Below, in pieces: positions 25,405 through 34,675 of a DNA stretch of 64,000 nucleotides. The notes below the pieces were generated by a model. The model was not told the origin of the DNA and ran no database searches. It saw only the letters and a program-made list of their open reading frames with translations. This DNA comes from Polystyrenella longa. Lineage in GTDB: Bacteria > Planctomycetota > Planctomycetia > Planctomycetales > Planctomycetaceae. A program made the translations under genes and the position numbers. Location of the stretch: assembly GCF_007750395.1 (NCBI RefSeq), contig NZ_CP036281.1, forward strand, positions 3,495,001 to 3,559,000, given 5' to 3'. Position 1 is the first letter of the stretch; each line of letters opens with the position of its first letter.

Positions 25405-28400
25405 CTAGTCTATGACTTCTAGTTTGAAGTTCCGGAATCGGACCTCTGTAGGACCTCCCGAATGGACCTGAAGAGCGAAATGTCCTCGATTTAAACCCCG
25501 TGGATCAGTCAGGTCGACGCTTAGTTCCCCATTGATCCAGGTTTTAATGTCGTTTCCACGGGCCTCGATGGTGTAGGTATTCCAGTCCCCTTTATTGACG
25601 TGTTCTTCGGCCGATTCTTCCCAAAGCAGCCCACGGCGTTCTTCCTCATAGAGTTTTCCCCACCAGTTGGGGCCGATATCGGCCTGATAACCGAGCATCT
25701 CGTGGAAATTCCCTCGAGGCCTGCTGCGGAACTGAATTCCGCTATTACCAGCATCGTCGACCAGTTTCACCTCCACCGACAGACGGAAATCTTCCGCGAC
25801 CATATTACTGATCAGGAAGTTGTTCTCTTTGAGTCCGTTTGATTTCCCGACGATCTCGCCATCCTGAACTGACCAGATTTGCCGATCACCTAACCAGAGA
25901 GAAAGATCACGACCGTTGAAAATTAACGAACTGTTTTCTTTCGTTGCCAACAGAGGAACCTGTTGATCGTGCCGTAAGTAAGCAATCAGCGAGCGAATTT
26001 GGAGATCATTGAAGGGCTTCAGTTGGTTATCGGGCATCATCGATTTTTTGCTGAGGAGGCGTTCGTCAATTTCCGACTTGGGGATTTCCAACATCTCTTC
26101 GGCCGATTGTAATGTGAGCAGGTCGTCCGTTTCTTCCCGAACGATCCCGGTAAGTACTCGCCCATCTTCCGTAATAATCGTACTCGGTTGATACTCCTTC
26201 GCCATTACCGAACTTGGATCGACGATGTTCGAAAGCAGGTACTCCAAGTTATTCCGATTGGACCCCGTTAGATCGGGACCGACTTTCCCCCCTTGACCGT
26301 ACAAAATGTGGCAGCGCTGGCAAGTCGCCGCAAAGACGGCGCGGCCCAGAGACAAATCGGGGGGCGGGCCGTCCTGCTTATTGACCAACTGGGTGTAGAC
26401 GGCAATCAGTTGCTTTAACTCTTCCGGCGTATCGGTGACTGTTCCCCAAACGCTCACGAGTTGTTCGTTCAGTTTTTCATCTTTATAATACTGCATCTGT
26501 CGGACGAGGTCGGCAGTGAGTGCCGAATTTGGAATTTGTTTATCCGCAATCGCTGAGAGCAATACTTTTCCATAGGCTGCCCGACTACTCAGAGTCGCAA
26601 TCGCAAACCTTTTGTTCTCGGCGGACAGTTCCGGCCACGCCTGAATCAATAAGGGAGCCGTCTGCGGTTCGCTGTAATTGGCGAGCCCCTTGATAGCAAG
26701 AGAACCCCACTTCCCATTGGGAATAAGTGATTGCAGCAGGAAAACAATTTCTGGTTCTCGGAGCGATACTAAAACGTCGAGCGCCAGTTTACGAGATTGT
26801 TCGTCTTCGCTTTCTGCTGCCATCGTGTGAAGCTGAGCAATCGCGTCTTTATTTTGAAATCTTGCGGCCAGAGCCAGCGCATTGTTACGCACGTCTTTAT
26901 CATCTGATTTCACCAACGGCTCGTAAACGGCTTCCCAACCTGCGGGTGGTTGTGGATTTTCCTGACCTCGATATGCTCGAGAAAGACTGTCCAGAAAGGG
27001 AAGTTGGACCTGCGGGTCGTCACTGATACCTAGAGCCGAGACCAGCACTTTACGGTTTTCGACAGAATCATCGCTGGCGATCCGACGAAGCATGAAGCTA
27101 CGAATGAGAGGTATATTATCGCCCCCTTGGAGAGCCAGTTTCAACGCTCTTTCGGCATCGGCTGTCGCGAGTGGCTCTGCGGCATACCAATACATCAAAG
27201 GTAAGTTGTGATCGTCGACATCCTCGGCATGAGTCAACAGGTTTTCGATTAACTTCCAACGTTGTTCCACTGGCAGTTTCTGAGCAGCTGAGGCGAGATA
27301 CAGACGCACCACGGGCCACTCATCGTCTAGTGCCAACTCTTCAAACTTTGCGAGAAGTGATTCCGTAGCTGCTGTTTCGCTTTCGAGAGCTAGTTGAATA
27401 ACCCAACCCCGCACATAGGGATTGCTGTCATTAAGCCCCTCAAGGGTCAGGGCATCTGTGAGGCTGTTGGTCACATGCAACATCCAGAATGCACGCAACC
27501 TTCGTGTTTCGTCTGGGTGTTTCGCGGCGACATTGACCAGACCTTCAATTGCTCCAGCGTCTAATTCCCGTTCGACGGATCGTTCCTGGAGAATCCGGCG
27601 GGCATGACGAACATACCAGTCATTCTTACTCAACACATACTCTGCCAGTTCCTGATCACTTTTCTGTTTGAGATCTACGATCGCAGGTTTGGTTTCTCCA
27701 TAGCTGACTTTGTAGATTCGACCGTTGGTGCGGTCATGCTGGTCCGTTTTGCGATGGTGGCAGGCATTCATGTCGTACCAGTCGATCACGTATGCTTGGC
27801 CATCGGGACCGTAACGAATATTGAGCATCTGGGAGGCTTTATCCCCCGTCAACAAAAAGTCGGGGCCATGTTTCCCCACGTAGCCAGAACCCTGCGGCTC
27901 CAGGATATCGGCGTTGAGTCGTTGGCCGTGAATGTTGTTCATGATGATTTGATTACGGTACTCGTCGGGCCAGACACCTCCCAGATAAATCATGGCCCCC
28001 GCGTGAGCGTGTCCTCCACCGACGGAATCAGATTTTCCATTCCCGATGTGAGCCCAGGCGCCAACATAATGACGGTGGTCGGCTATTGTTTTGATATCGT
28101 CATACGTGTACGGGTTAAAATGTTGTCCTGCCTGCCGTTGGTATCGGGCTCCCTGAATGATGTGGTAGAGGTGCGGGATGACGCAGGCGGTGCAAAAAGC
28201 CTGTCCATGATCGTCGAAGTCTACTCCCCAGGGGTTGCTTGTCCCCTGCGCGAAGATGTCGAACTCATGGCGTGTCGGATGGTATCGCCAGATCGCCGCG
28301 TTCAAGGGAATTCGCTCTTCATCAGGTGTTCCCGGTTTACCCACTCGCGAGTGGGTAAAAACGCCATGGCAACCATACAGCCAACCATCTGGGCCCCAGA

Positions 28401-29469
28401 TAAACGCATTCAAGGTCTCGTGCGTATCCTGATAACCCCAACCATCGAGCAGAATTACGGGTTCCCCATCGGGGATATCATCGCCGTCAGCATCAGGAAT
28501 GAATAAGAGATATGGGGCCGCCCCCACCCAGACGCCCCCAAAGCCGACTTCAATCCCACTGACGAGATTGAGATTCTCTGCGAAGACTTTACGAACATCA
28601 TGCACTCCATCGCCGTCGGTATCTTCAAAGATCAGAATTCGGTCCTGGCCTTCTCCTTCTGGTGCGCGGACCGGGTACTGATATCCTTCTGCAATCCAGA
28701 CTCGTCCGCGGTTATCTATCGCCATCGCGATCGGTTGCATTACGTCAGGCTCTGCTGCGAACACGGTCGTGGAGAAACCTTCCGGCATTTTCATTACTCT
28801 TGCCGACTCGTCCGGTTCCAGTCCGGCGTACGGATATTCATCGGCAGTCAGTTTGACAAATACGGGGGTGGCATCTCCCGGTTGGCGTTCATGGAAACGA
28901 AAATTGTCAAAGTTAATGTGTCCCCATCCGCCGGAATGTTTGTCAATCAAACGAATGAAGATCTCTTCCCCCATGTGCTCTTTCAAGTCGACCACAACGC
29001 GATGCATGTTTTCTCGACCGATACCGACATAGGTCGCCAGCACTTCATCTGATGAAGCCTCAACCAGTTCAACAGCCGTTTCCGAATGGAACCCACCTCC
29101 CAGTAGAAAAGTGGCCCAGCGGGATGTGATCGGAAATGAAGCCGAAGTGAGTGTTCCCTGAGGTTTGTCGTGGACCTTTTCGTATCCACCAATCCAGAAC
29201 TCCCCTTGATGCAGACTGTTACTTTTGGCAAGTCGAGGTTGGACGGTATCCCCTTCGATCGGTTGACCTTCAAAAGCCTCCCCTTCCGCTGTCCAGTCAT
29301 CCAGGGTTCCGATTTCGAAATCGAGGTTGAGCGTCTTCCCTTTTTCGTTTTTCGGCAGATAGCCTTCGTTGACTGATTGCGCGGGCAACGTTGATGCAGT
29401 TATCGCAAGAACAATAGCAGCAACAAACGAAAAAATGATTGACGATGTATTACGAGCACTGAAGAACAT
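25405..29469 (-). CDS. PVC-type dehydrogenase / HEAT / cytochrome c / DUF1080 fusion protein
   Basis: 1354 residues with signal peptide; AGG sites precede the ATG at 29469. Domains in order: an N-terminal beta-rich module (~45-195, GWGHINFDNFRF), a planctomycete membrane-bound dehydrogenase beta-propeller (~215-600; motifs GRVWIAEGYQYP, ILIFEDTDGDGVHDV, GPDGWLYGCHGVFTHS), a HEAT-like helical region (~610-1000), a c-type cytochrome domain with heme motif CQRCH near residue 1048 and VGPDLTGS after it, and a C-terminal DUF1080 lectin-like/3-keto-glycoside hydrolase domain (~1165-1354; LIFNGRDLSLW, NSGIQFRSR). This is a known PVC-specific architecture, thought to oxidise carbohydrates in the periplasm with electrons passing to the heme. 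Next to a Gfo/Idh/MocA gene and a divergent XylR-like regulator, a sugar-degradation role is inferred. Confidence 0.88.
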   Translation of the reverse strand: MFFSARNTSSIIFSFVAAIVLAITASTLPAQSVNEGYLPKNEKGKTLNLDFEIGTLDDWTAEGEAFEGQPIEGDTVQPRLAKSNSLHQGEFWIGGYEKVHDKPQGTLTSASFPITSRWATFLLGGGFHSETAVELVEASSDEVLATYVGIGRENMHRVVVDLKEHMGEEIFIRLIDKHSGGWGHINFDNFRFHERQPGDATPVFVKLTADEYPYAGLEPDESARVMKMPEGFSTTVFAAEPDVMQPIAMAIDNRGRVWIAEGYQYPVRAPEGEGQDRILIFEDTDGDGVHDVRKVFAENLNLVSGIEVGFGGVWVGAAPYLLFIPDADGDDIPDGEPVILLDGWGYQDTHETLNAFIWGPDGWLYGCHGVFTHSRVGKPGTPDEERIPLNAAIWRYHPTRHEFDIFAQGTSNPWGVDFDDHGQAFCTACVIPHLYHIIQGARYQRQAGQHFNPYTYDDIKTIADHRHYVGAWAHIGNGKSDSVGGGHAHAGAMIYLGGVWPDEYRNQIIMNNIHGQRLNADILEPQGSGYVGKHGPDFLLTGDKASQMLNIRYGPDGQAYVIDWYDMNACHHRKTDQHDRTNGRIYKVSYGETKPAIVDLKQKSDQELAEYVLSKNDWYVRHARRILQERSVERELDAGAIEGLVNVAAKHPDETRRLRAFWMLHVTNSLTDALTLEGLNDSNPYVRGWVIQLALESETAATESLLAKFEELALDDEWPVVRLYLASAAQKLPVEQRWKLIENLLTHAEDVDDHNLPLMYWYAAEPLATADAERALKLALQGGDNIPLIRSFMLRRIASDDSVENRKVLVSALGISDDPQVQLPFLDSLSRAYRGQENPQPPAGWEAVYEPLVKSDDKDVRNNALALAARFQNKDAIAQLHTMAAESEDEQSRKLALDVLVSLREPEIVFLLQSLIPNGKWGSLAIKGLANYSEPQTAPLLIQAWPELSAENKRFAIATLSSRAAYGKVLLSAIADKQIPNSALTADLVRQMQYYKDEKLNEQLVSVWGTVTDTPEELKQLIAVYTQLVNKQDGPPPDLSLGRAVFAATCQRCHILYGQGGKVGPDLTGSNRNNLEYLLSNIVDPSSVMAKEYQPSTIITEDGRVLTGIVREETDDLLTLQSAEEMLEIPKSEIDERLLSKKSMMPDNQLKPFNDLQIRSLIAYLRHDQQVPLLATKENSSLIFNGRDLSLWLGDRQIWSVQDGEIVGKSNGLKENNFLISNMVAEDFRLSVEVKLVDDAGNSGIQFRSRPRGNFHEMLGYQADIGPNWWGKLYEEERRGLLWEESAEEHVNKGDWNTYTIEARGNDIKTWINGELSVDLTDPRGLNRGHFALQVHSGGPTEVRFRNFKLEVID

Positions 29470-29586
29470 TGGTAGCGACCTCTACCTGCGTGGAAGGAAA
29501 TGACAACGACGCGACGGAATGGATAATCGAGATTCAAGAATTCAGGTGGACGTGAACCACTTAGTATGAGTTCTACTATTTAGCTG

Positions 29587-30705
29587 CTATTTAATGGTGA
29601 AGGCGGGTAGTTTGACGATCTCGCCCCCCTTCATTGTCGATTGGTGGGCACAGATGCCGACGCAGGTCCAGTTAGCGGACTGCACGGCGTTCGGCCAAGG
29701 ATCTCGGTCTTCAGCGAGCGCGGAGAGGAACTCATTGACCAGATGAGGGTGCGATCCACCATGGCCCCCTCCCTGAACGAAGGAGAGATGGTCGGCGTCT
29801 TGAATCGACTGTGTGAACTTCTGGATCTCTTTCGGTAATAGATGGGCATAGTCGGGGACTTCGATTCGTTCGGGAATCTCGGACTCTGGCTTCTTGGCCG
29901 TATGAAGTACATGAGGATCATCTTCGATCAGCGTCCACTCGAATGATTTCTTGGTACCGTAGACATCGAAGCTTTCCCGGTATTGGCGGGCGGTGTCGTA
30001 GAGGAATCGCCAGATTTGTGCGGAGACATCGCTGTCGGCAATTTTGATGTGGCAACTTTCCACGGCGAACGGATTCCCCGACCGTTGTTTGATCTCGTCC
30101 CGTACGGAACCAGATCCAAAACAACTGACATACTCGGCGCAACCATCGACCAATCCTAAAACTGGACTGACGACGTGCGTCGCGTAGTGCATGGGAATCA
30201 TATCTTTCCAGTAGTCGGGCCAACCATCCATGTCCTGAGGATGCGAGGCTTTCATAAACTGGATTTTGCCGAGTTCGCCCGATTCATACAGTTCTTTGAT
30301 GAACAGGAACTCGCGACTGTAAACAACCGTCTCGGCCATCATGTATTTGAGACCTGTTTCGGCGACTAGTTGGCAGATCTCGTCGCATTCTTCAATCGTG
30401 GTCGCCATCGGCACGGTACACATCACATGCTTACCCGCTTTGAGGGCTTCCTTGCTCATCCACGCGTGGTCAGGAATGGGACTGTTGATATGCACGAAGT
30501 CAATCGAGGGGTCGGCCAGCACCTCTTCGTATTTGGTATAGCGTTTTTCGATTCCGAGTTTGTCCCCTATCTCATTCATTTCCTGCTCATTGCGGCGGCA
30601 GATCGCGGCGACATTGGCGAGCGGATGCGCTTGATAGATCGGTAAGAATTCGGCACCGAAACCTAAACCAATCATGGCGACATTAAATTGCTTTGACTCG
30701 GACAC
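29587..30705 (-). CDS. Gfo/Idh/MocA family oxidoreductase
   Basis: 372 residues from the GTG at 30705, chosen because AGGAG lies 9 bases upstream and the Rossmann fold starts right after (FNVAMIGLGFGAEF). A GTG 19 codons earlier (30762) is also open but would add an unusual tail. The family uses NAD(P) to oxidise or reduce sugars and inositols. Seen: the dinucleotide motif GLGFG, ADPSIDFVHINSPIPDHAWM, and AGKHVMCTVPMATT, where the usual EKP reads TVP, so the catalytic Lys of the EKP motif is missing at that spot. No signal peptide, so cytoplasmic. It lies 117 bases upstream of the dehydrogenase fusion on the same strand and is divergent from the XylR-like gene, which probably controls both. 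Confidence 0.85.
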   Translation of the reverse strand: MSESKQFNVAMIGLGFGAEFLPIYQAHPLANVAAICRRNEQEMNEIGDKLGIEKRYTKYEEVLADPSIDFVHINSPIPDHAWMSKEALKAGKHVMCTVPMATTIEECDEICQLVAETGLKYMMAETVVYSREFLFIKELYESGELGKIQFMKASHPQDMDGWPDYWKDMIPMHYATHVVSPVLGLVDGCAEYVSCFGSGSVRDEIKQRSGNPFAVESCHIKIADSDVSAQIWRFLYDTARQYRESFDVYGTKKSFEWTLIEDDPHVLHTAKKPESEIPERIEVPDYAHLLPKEIQKFTQSIQDADHLSFVQGGGHGGSHPHLVNEFLSALAEDRDPWPNAVQSANWTCVGICAHQSTMKGGEIVKLPAFTIK

Positions 30706-30762
30706 GTCAGCAGACTCCTGAACACGAGGATGAAAGAAGGGGGTTTCTGGAGAGAACTTCAC

Positions 30763-30929
30763 TTACCACCTTAATCAATCTGACCTGAAACAGAATGCGA
30801 AATAGCGCAGAACTCTTGTGTAATTTCACCTTGCTCATTTTTTCCTGTTTAAGAAGCTGGTAGTCTGGAAGGGCATTTCACTCTTTCACAGCATCCTCAT
30901 TCAAAATATTTCCAGGTATACTGCTCACG
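30763..30929. promoter_or_regulatory. Divergent control region with TTTCAC direct repeats
   Basis: Between the divergent oxidoreductase and regulator genes, TTTCAC occurs three times in the same direction (30824-30829, 30876-30881, 30884-30889) and a TGCG-N6-CGCA inverted repeat lies at 30796-30809. AraC-type regulators commonly bind direct repeats, so these are candidate operators; this is not proven. Confidence 0.3.
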
Positions 30930-32099
30930 ATGACTTCCCGTCGATCCGTTGCTCTGCTACTCGAAACTTCGAACGCCTATGCGCGCGGATTGCTGGATGG
31001 CATCATCGATTATCTGCGTGAGCACGAACAGTGGTCGATTCATCTGGGGGAACAGGAACGCGGGGCCAAACCTCCCCACTGGTTGAAGAACTGGCGGGGA
31101 GATGGAATCATCGCGAGGATTGAAACAGAAGCGATTGCCAACGCCGTCCGCCAAACAGGTCTACCCATTGTCGACGTCAGCGCCGCTCGGTTGGTTCCCT
31201 CCCTCCCCTGGGTGGAGACAGACGATCGGGAAATTGCCCGAATGGCGCTCGAGCATTTTCTGTCGCGCGGGTTCCACTCGGTTGCCTTCTGTGGGGAGAA
31301 CTATTTCAACTGGTCGCGTTGGCGGGCCGAGGCGTTCGAAGAATTTGCGAACGAAGCAGAATGTCAGTTTGAGTCGTTCGATTCGGGAAGTCGACGTCGT
31401 CTCAACATGGGCAACACCCGACAGCGCACCCGCTTGGCGAAGTGGATCCTGTCTCTGCCACGGCCCACAGGAATTTTCGCCTGTTACGATTTCATGGGGC
31501 AGCAGATTCTCGATGTCTGTCGGGAACTTGAAATCAGCGTCCCTGAACAGATCGCGGTGCTGGGAGTCGATAACGACCAACGCTTGTGCCGACTTTGTTC
31601 ACCTCCCCTGTCCAGCATCATTCCCGACACGCGTGCCACGGGTTACGCCGCCGCCCAGTTACTGGATGAATTAATGACTTCCTCCCGCACGCGGAAATCT
31701 CAACCGGCGCAGATCCTGATTCCTCCTCAGGGAATTGCCGAGCGGCAGTCGAGCGATATGTACGCCAGCGATGATGTCGACCTCGTCGCGGCGCTCCGTT
31801 TCATCCGAGAACATGCGTGTGAAGGGATCACCGTGAACGATGTCCTGCGGCAGGTCCCGCTTTCGCGTCGCGCGCTGGAGGCGCGGTGCCAGAAGTTGAC
31901 GGGTCGCACACCGCATGCCGAGATTACACGGATCAAACTCGAACGATCCAAGCGGTTGCTCCGCCAAACTGGCCTGACAGTTCACGAAGTCGCGCAGCGG
32001 TCCGGTTTCTCTCAGGCTGAATATTTGTCGGTCGTATTTAAGAAGCAAACGGGCCAGACACCGGGTGAATTTCGTAGTTCTGGGCTCGCCGGCTCTTAA
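30930..32099 (+). CDS. XylR-like AraC-family transcriptional regulator
   Basis: 389 residues. The N-terminal ~270 residues are a periplasmic-binding-protein (LacI-type) sugar sensor (VALLLETSNAYARGLLDGI, MALEHFLSRGFHSVAFCGE, IAVLGVDNDQRLCRLCSPPLSSI) and the C-terminal ~100 an AraC-type pair of helix-turn-helix motifs (VNDVLRQVPLSRRALEARCQ and VHEVAQRSGFSQAEYLSVVFK). This is the XylR layout, in which sugar binding turns on catabolic genes. It is divergent from the Gfo/Idh/MocA gene and the dehydrogenase fusion, which are the likely targets. Sugar specificity cannot be read from the sequence; xylose is a family name, not a finding here. Confidence 0.85.
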   Translation: MTSRRSVALLLETSNAYARGLLDGIIDYLREHEQWSIHLGEQERGAKPPHWLKNWRGDGIIARIETEAIANAVRQTGLPIVDVSAARLVPSLPWVETDDREIARMALEHFLSRGFHSVAFCGENYFNWSRWRAEAFEEFANEAECQFESFDSGSRRRLNMGNTRQRTRLAKWILSLPRPTGIFACYDFMGQQILDVCRELEISVPEQIAVLGVDNDQRLCRLCSPPLSSIIPDTRATGYAAAQLLDELMTSSRTRKSQPAQILIPPQGIAERQSSDMYASDDVDLVAALRFIREHACEGITVNDVLRQVPLSRRALEARCQKLTGRTPHAEITRIKLERSKRLLRQTGLTVHEVAQRSGFSQAEYLSVVFKKQTGQTPGEFRSSGLAGS

Positions 32100-32215
32100 T
32101 TCAAGCATTTTTAAGCCGCATTCACTTCGGCAGGCTGGGCATTCCCTGTTGTCAAACTATAATCAGCGGAACTTGCTTTTCGCCTTCCCCCCATATTAAA
32201 GAGTCCTAGTTTCAG

Positions 32216-32590
32216 ATGTCCGATAGCTTCAAAGAAATCCTGGAAACGTTCCCCAATCCACATCCGAATCGAGATTACCTGATCGAGACGGTTTGTCCCG
32301 AGTTCACCTCCGTCTGTCCAAAGACAGGCCAGCCCGATTTCGGTACGTTGACGATTACCTACATTGCCAACGAACACTGCTTCGAACTGAAATCGCTCAA
32401 GCTCTACTTGCAGGAGTACCGTAACCACGGAGCGTTCTATGAAGATGTGACCAATCTGATTCTGAACGACCTTGTCAAAATCACTCAACCCAAATGGATG
32501 CAGATCATCGCCGATTTCACACCGCGCGGGGGCATCCGGACAAAAGTGACTGTCGAATACCCTTCCCTGGCGATCCATTCGCAGGGATAA
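32216..32590 (+). CDS. queF: NADPH-dependent 7-cyano-7-deazaguanine reductase (QueF, type I)
   Basis: 124 residues. QueF reduces preQ0 to preQ1 with NADPH in queuosine synthesis, in the cytoplasm. Seen: catalytic Cys34 in [13 protein letters not shown] with Asp41 following, the NADPH-binding motif [15 protein letters not shown] (residues 57-71), and a tunnelling-fold end. The length fits the short unimodular type. It is not clustered with other queuosine genes here. A long minus-strand reading frame covers the same DNA but lacks any protein-like character. Confidence 0.93.
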   Translation: MSDSFKEILETFPNPHPNRDYLIETVCPEFTSVCPKTGQPDFGTLTITYIANEHCFELKSLKLYLQEYRNHGAFYEDVTNLILNDLVKITQPKWMQIIADFTPRGGIRTKVTVEYPSLAIHSQG

Positions 32591-32681
32591 TAAGAGTCCA
32601 GAGAAAACGATGGCCAGGAGATAACACCGGGCCAGCGAATTGACCGGGCACTTCCAACAGCTTTTCAACGAGGAACATCCG

Positions 32682-32900
32682 ATGCCGATATTCGAATACA
32701 AATGTGAAGAATGTGGAGCTGTCTCTGAGATTTTGGTTCGGCACGATACCAAGCTGGAATGCGAGCAGTGTGCCTCGACGAAATTGGACAAATTGATCAG
32801 TGCCCCTGCCGGGCATGTCAAATCGGGCGGCCTGCCGATGGCCTCCAGTTGCCCACCCCCACAAGCAGGCCCCTGCGGCCCCGGTTGCTGCCGCATGTAA
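32682..32900 (+). CDS. FmdB-family zinc ribbon protein
   Basis: 72 residues from the ATG at 32682, preceded by GAGGA at the right distance. The first half is the FmdB zinc-ribbon signature: MPIFEYKCEECGAVSE with the second knuckle CEQCAS. The C-terminus is Gly/Pro/Cys-rich and ends CGPGCCRM, which may hold extra metal. The family is small, cytoplasmic and of uncertain role (regulatory or nucleic-acid binding). It follows queF by 91 bases and could be in the same transcript. Confidence 0.85.
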   Translation: MPIFEYKCEECGAVSEILVRHDTKLECEQCASTKLDKLISAPAGHVKSGGLPMASSCPPPQAGPCGPGCCRM

Positions 32901-32931
32901 CGGCCTGAGACGGATCTGTTCTGGCTGCTGC

Positions 32932-33168
32932 CCTCCCCCCGAACCTCTATTTTAAGTGAGGACGATCCATTGCAGAGGGGGAGGAGAAATGATAAAATTC
33001 GCACCTCTCGCTGAGAGCGTTAACCCAGTCCCTCAACGGAAGTTGGGAGCCAGATTTCACCCGAAATTCTGGTTCGAGATCGAATACCCGCGAACCGACC
33101 GCCGTCAAGGATGGTCGAATTAGCGAGAACGCATTAGCGACCCGATGAATGTCTGACTGAGTTCATCG
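32932..33168 (+). ncRNA. Hairpin-rich spacer upstream of tRNA-Pro (candidate structured RNA)
   Basis: A run of well-formed stems: CCTCCCCC (32932-32939) / GGGGGAGG (32977-32984) with an inner CCTC/GAGG; CTCTC-GCT-GAGAG (33005-33017); a 6-bp stem capped by a GGAA tetraloop (33032-33047); CCAGATTTC-ACCC-GAAATTCTGG (33050-33072, one bulged T), which shares bases with GGTTCG/CGAACC (33071-33096), so the two may be alternatives; and CGATGAA / TTCATCG (33143-33168). It does not match RNase P, tmRNA or SRP RNA motifs that I know. It ends 38 bases before the tRNA. Confidence 0.4.
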
Positions 33169-33206
33169 AAGTAAGAGATTGCTTTTCAAATAGAAGAATA
33201 CAAAAT

Positions 33207-33280
33207 CGGGGCGTGGCTCAGCCTGGTAGAGCGCTGCGTTCGGGACGCAGAGGTCGTGTGTTCAAATCACATCGCCCCGA
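33207..33280 (+). tRNA. tRNA-Pro (anticodon CGG)
   Basis: Acceptor arms CGGGGCG (33207-33213) and CGCCCCG (33273-33279) with discriminator A at 33280. The D arm has GCTCAGCCTGGTAGAGC, the anticodon stem is CTGCG/CGCAG with loop TTCGGGA (anticodon CGG), and the T arm carries TTCAAAT. CCA is not encoded. A T-run follows directly and may end transcription. Confidence 0.95.
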
Positions 33281-33430
33281 CTTTTTTCTTCTTCTGGCAA
33301 CAATGGACCGAGATTAGGCGAACGTAGTTTTTCGGCGAACAATTGTTGTCATTGCAGAAGACTCATTGTGAGTTCATTTGAGACCACTACTGATCTGTTT
33401 CTTTCTTATAAATGTACAGATCAAATTGTT

Positions 33431-34675
33431 TCATCCACCTTGGCAGATACCCCAGATTTGTTCGAATCGACCATTCCTTAGAGCGTCTGCATCTGCATAG
33501 AATATAATTTCGCCGCCATCTCCCCAACACATTTCTGCATTATCATCTGATCCGAGTTGCAACAGCATGAGCGCGTTCCTATTTGATAGTTCTTCGGGAT
33601 AGCGTTGCTCGAATAGAGCATATCCGCCCAGTAAATGATGACTTTTGCAAGAGCTCATATCCTTGAACCAGTGTGCCATCTGAATAGAGCGATAGTCAGA
33701 CTGCAACTCGTCATATTTCTCGCATTCACTCTCGTTCCAACCGACTGCTATTATATTCTGTTCAAGGTGAGAATTCGGTAATGACAGAATTTGAATAGGC
33801 TCCACTAAAGCAGCAGGAAAAGGTTGAACTCCTTCGGGCGAACACACCCTTTTCAAGGACTCATTTGGTGCTGAATGGTAAATTACGGTCCAACCTAATT
33901 GCTCCATCCACCCCTGATCAGGCACTTTCGATTCATTTCTATTTCCCGCCATCCTGCCCCACACCGAGAACAATGACATTAGCCCTTCGGTCGGTAACCC
34001 TTCGACAACCTTTTCTTCAGATGGAATATCAGTCAGGTTAATTTGGGCGAGAAATGAATGCGGCTTGCCATCCTTAAACGTGGGCCATGGTTTATTGGAA
34101 GGTAAATCTGGTAATCCTCCAATTTTAGTAGTCCCAATCGGTATAGTTGCATCATTTGAAATCATTGTACGAAGAAGAACTGCTGGGCGAGCAATCTGAT
34201 GTATCACACTTCGACAGTCCTGTAGGTAGTGAAAATCAATTAGTCGATCAATGATATTCAGTTCACTGTAAGCCATATTTGCAAGCTCAATCAGGTATAG
34301 ACTGGCTGGGTCTAGTTTTCTCAGAACGATTTGATAAGCCGTATCAATGAATAGTTTCAATTCCTCACGTGGAACAGAACCATCCAACGGAACTGCCATT
34401 TGAACGTGTCCGTCACGCTCTTTCCATGATGTCATTCTTATGGAGCGGTATTTTTCTTGATGTTCAAGTAATTTGATTCGGGAAACCGGCATTTTCGCAA
34501 TATAGCCATCTTCTTTGAGATCGACTTCAAAAAAGTCTCCCCACGAAACTCCAGGAACGCGAACACAAGCATAGTTCGCTTCCCTCTCCCTGAGTTCACC
34601 ACCGAATCTCAGTTGAGCCCCGTTTTGTTCGAGAGCGTACAGTACCATGTCATAAATGAGATTTTCCGCTGCCAT
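33431..34675 (-). CDS. YjbR-like plus YwqG (DUF1963) domain protein
   Basis: 414 residues, no signal peptide. The C-terminal ~250 residues match the YwqG/DUF1963 pattern: IGGLPDLPSNKPWPTF, SFLAQINLTDIP, then LLQLGSDDNAEMCWGDGGEI and FYADADALRNGRFEQIW at the end. The first ~115 residues resemble the MmcQ/YjbR fold (VDLKEDGYIAKMPVSRIKLL, then VPREELKLFIDTAYQIVLRKL). No catalytic function is known; YwqG-type proteins are sometimes found with polymorphic toxins, so an immunity-like role is one possibility only. The gene sits in an AT-richer patch just past the tRNA, with codon use unlike the GC-neutral neighbours, which hints at acquisition. Confidence 0.65.
   Translation of the reverse strand: MAAENLIYDMVLYALEQNGAQLRFGGELREREANYACVRVPGVSWGDFFEVDLKEDGYIAKMPVSRIKLLEHQEKYRSIRMTSWKERDGHVQMAVPLDGSVPREELKLFIDTAYQIVLRKLDPASLYLIELANMAYSELNIIDRLIDFHYLQDCRSVIHQIARPAVLLRTMISNDATIPIGTTKIGGLPDLPSNKPWPTFKDGKPHSFLAQINLTDIPSEEKVVEGLPTEGLMSLFSVWGRMAGNRNESKVPDQGWMEQLGWTVIYHSAPNESLKRVCSPEGVQPFPAALVEPIQILSLPNSHLEQNIIAVGWNESECEKYDELQSDYRSIQMAHWFKDMSSCKSHHLLGGYALFEQRYPEELSNRNALMLLQLGSDDNAEMCWGDGGEIIFYADADALRNGRFEQIWGICQGG

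Noticed and set aside
27604-28506. 300-codon plus-strand frame inside the dehydrogenase fusion gene
   Set aside because: The minus strand has unambiguous domain motifs throughout; the plus frame has no recognised motif.
32111-33004. 297-codon minus-strand frame over queF and the zinc ribbon
   Set aside because: Both plus-strand genes have clear family motifs and ribosome sites; the minus frame has none.
33005-33096. TPP riboswitch or SRP RNA in the spacer before tRNA-Pro
   Set aside because: CTGAGA and a GGAA loop occur, but the other conserved blocks of those RNAs are missing.
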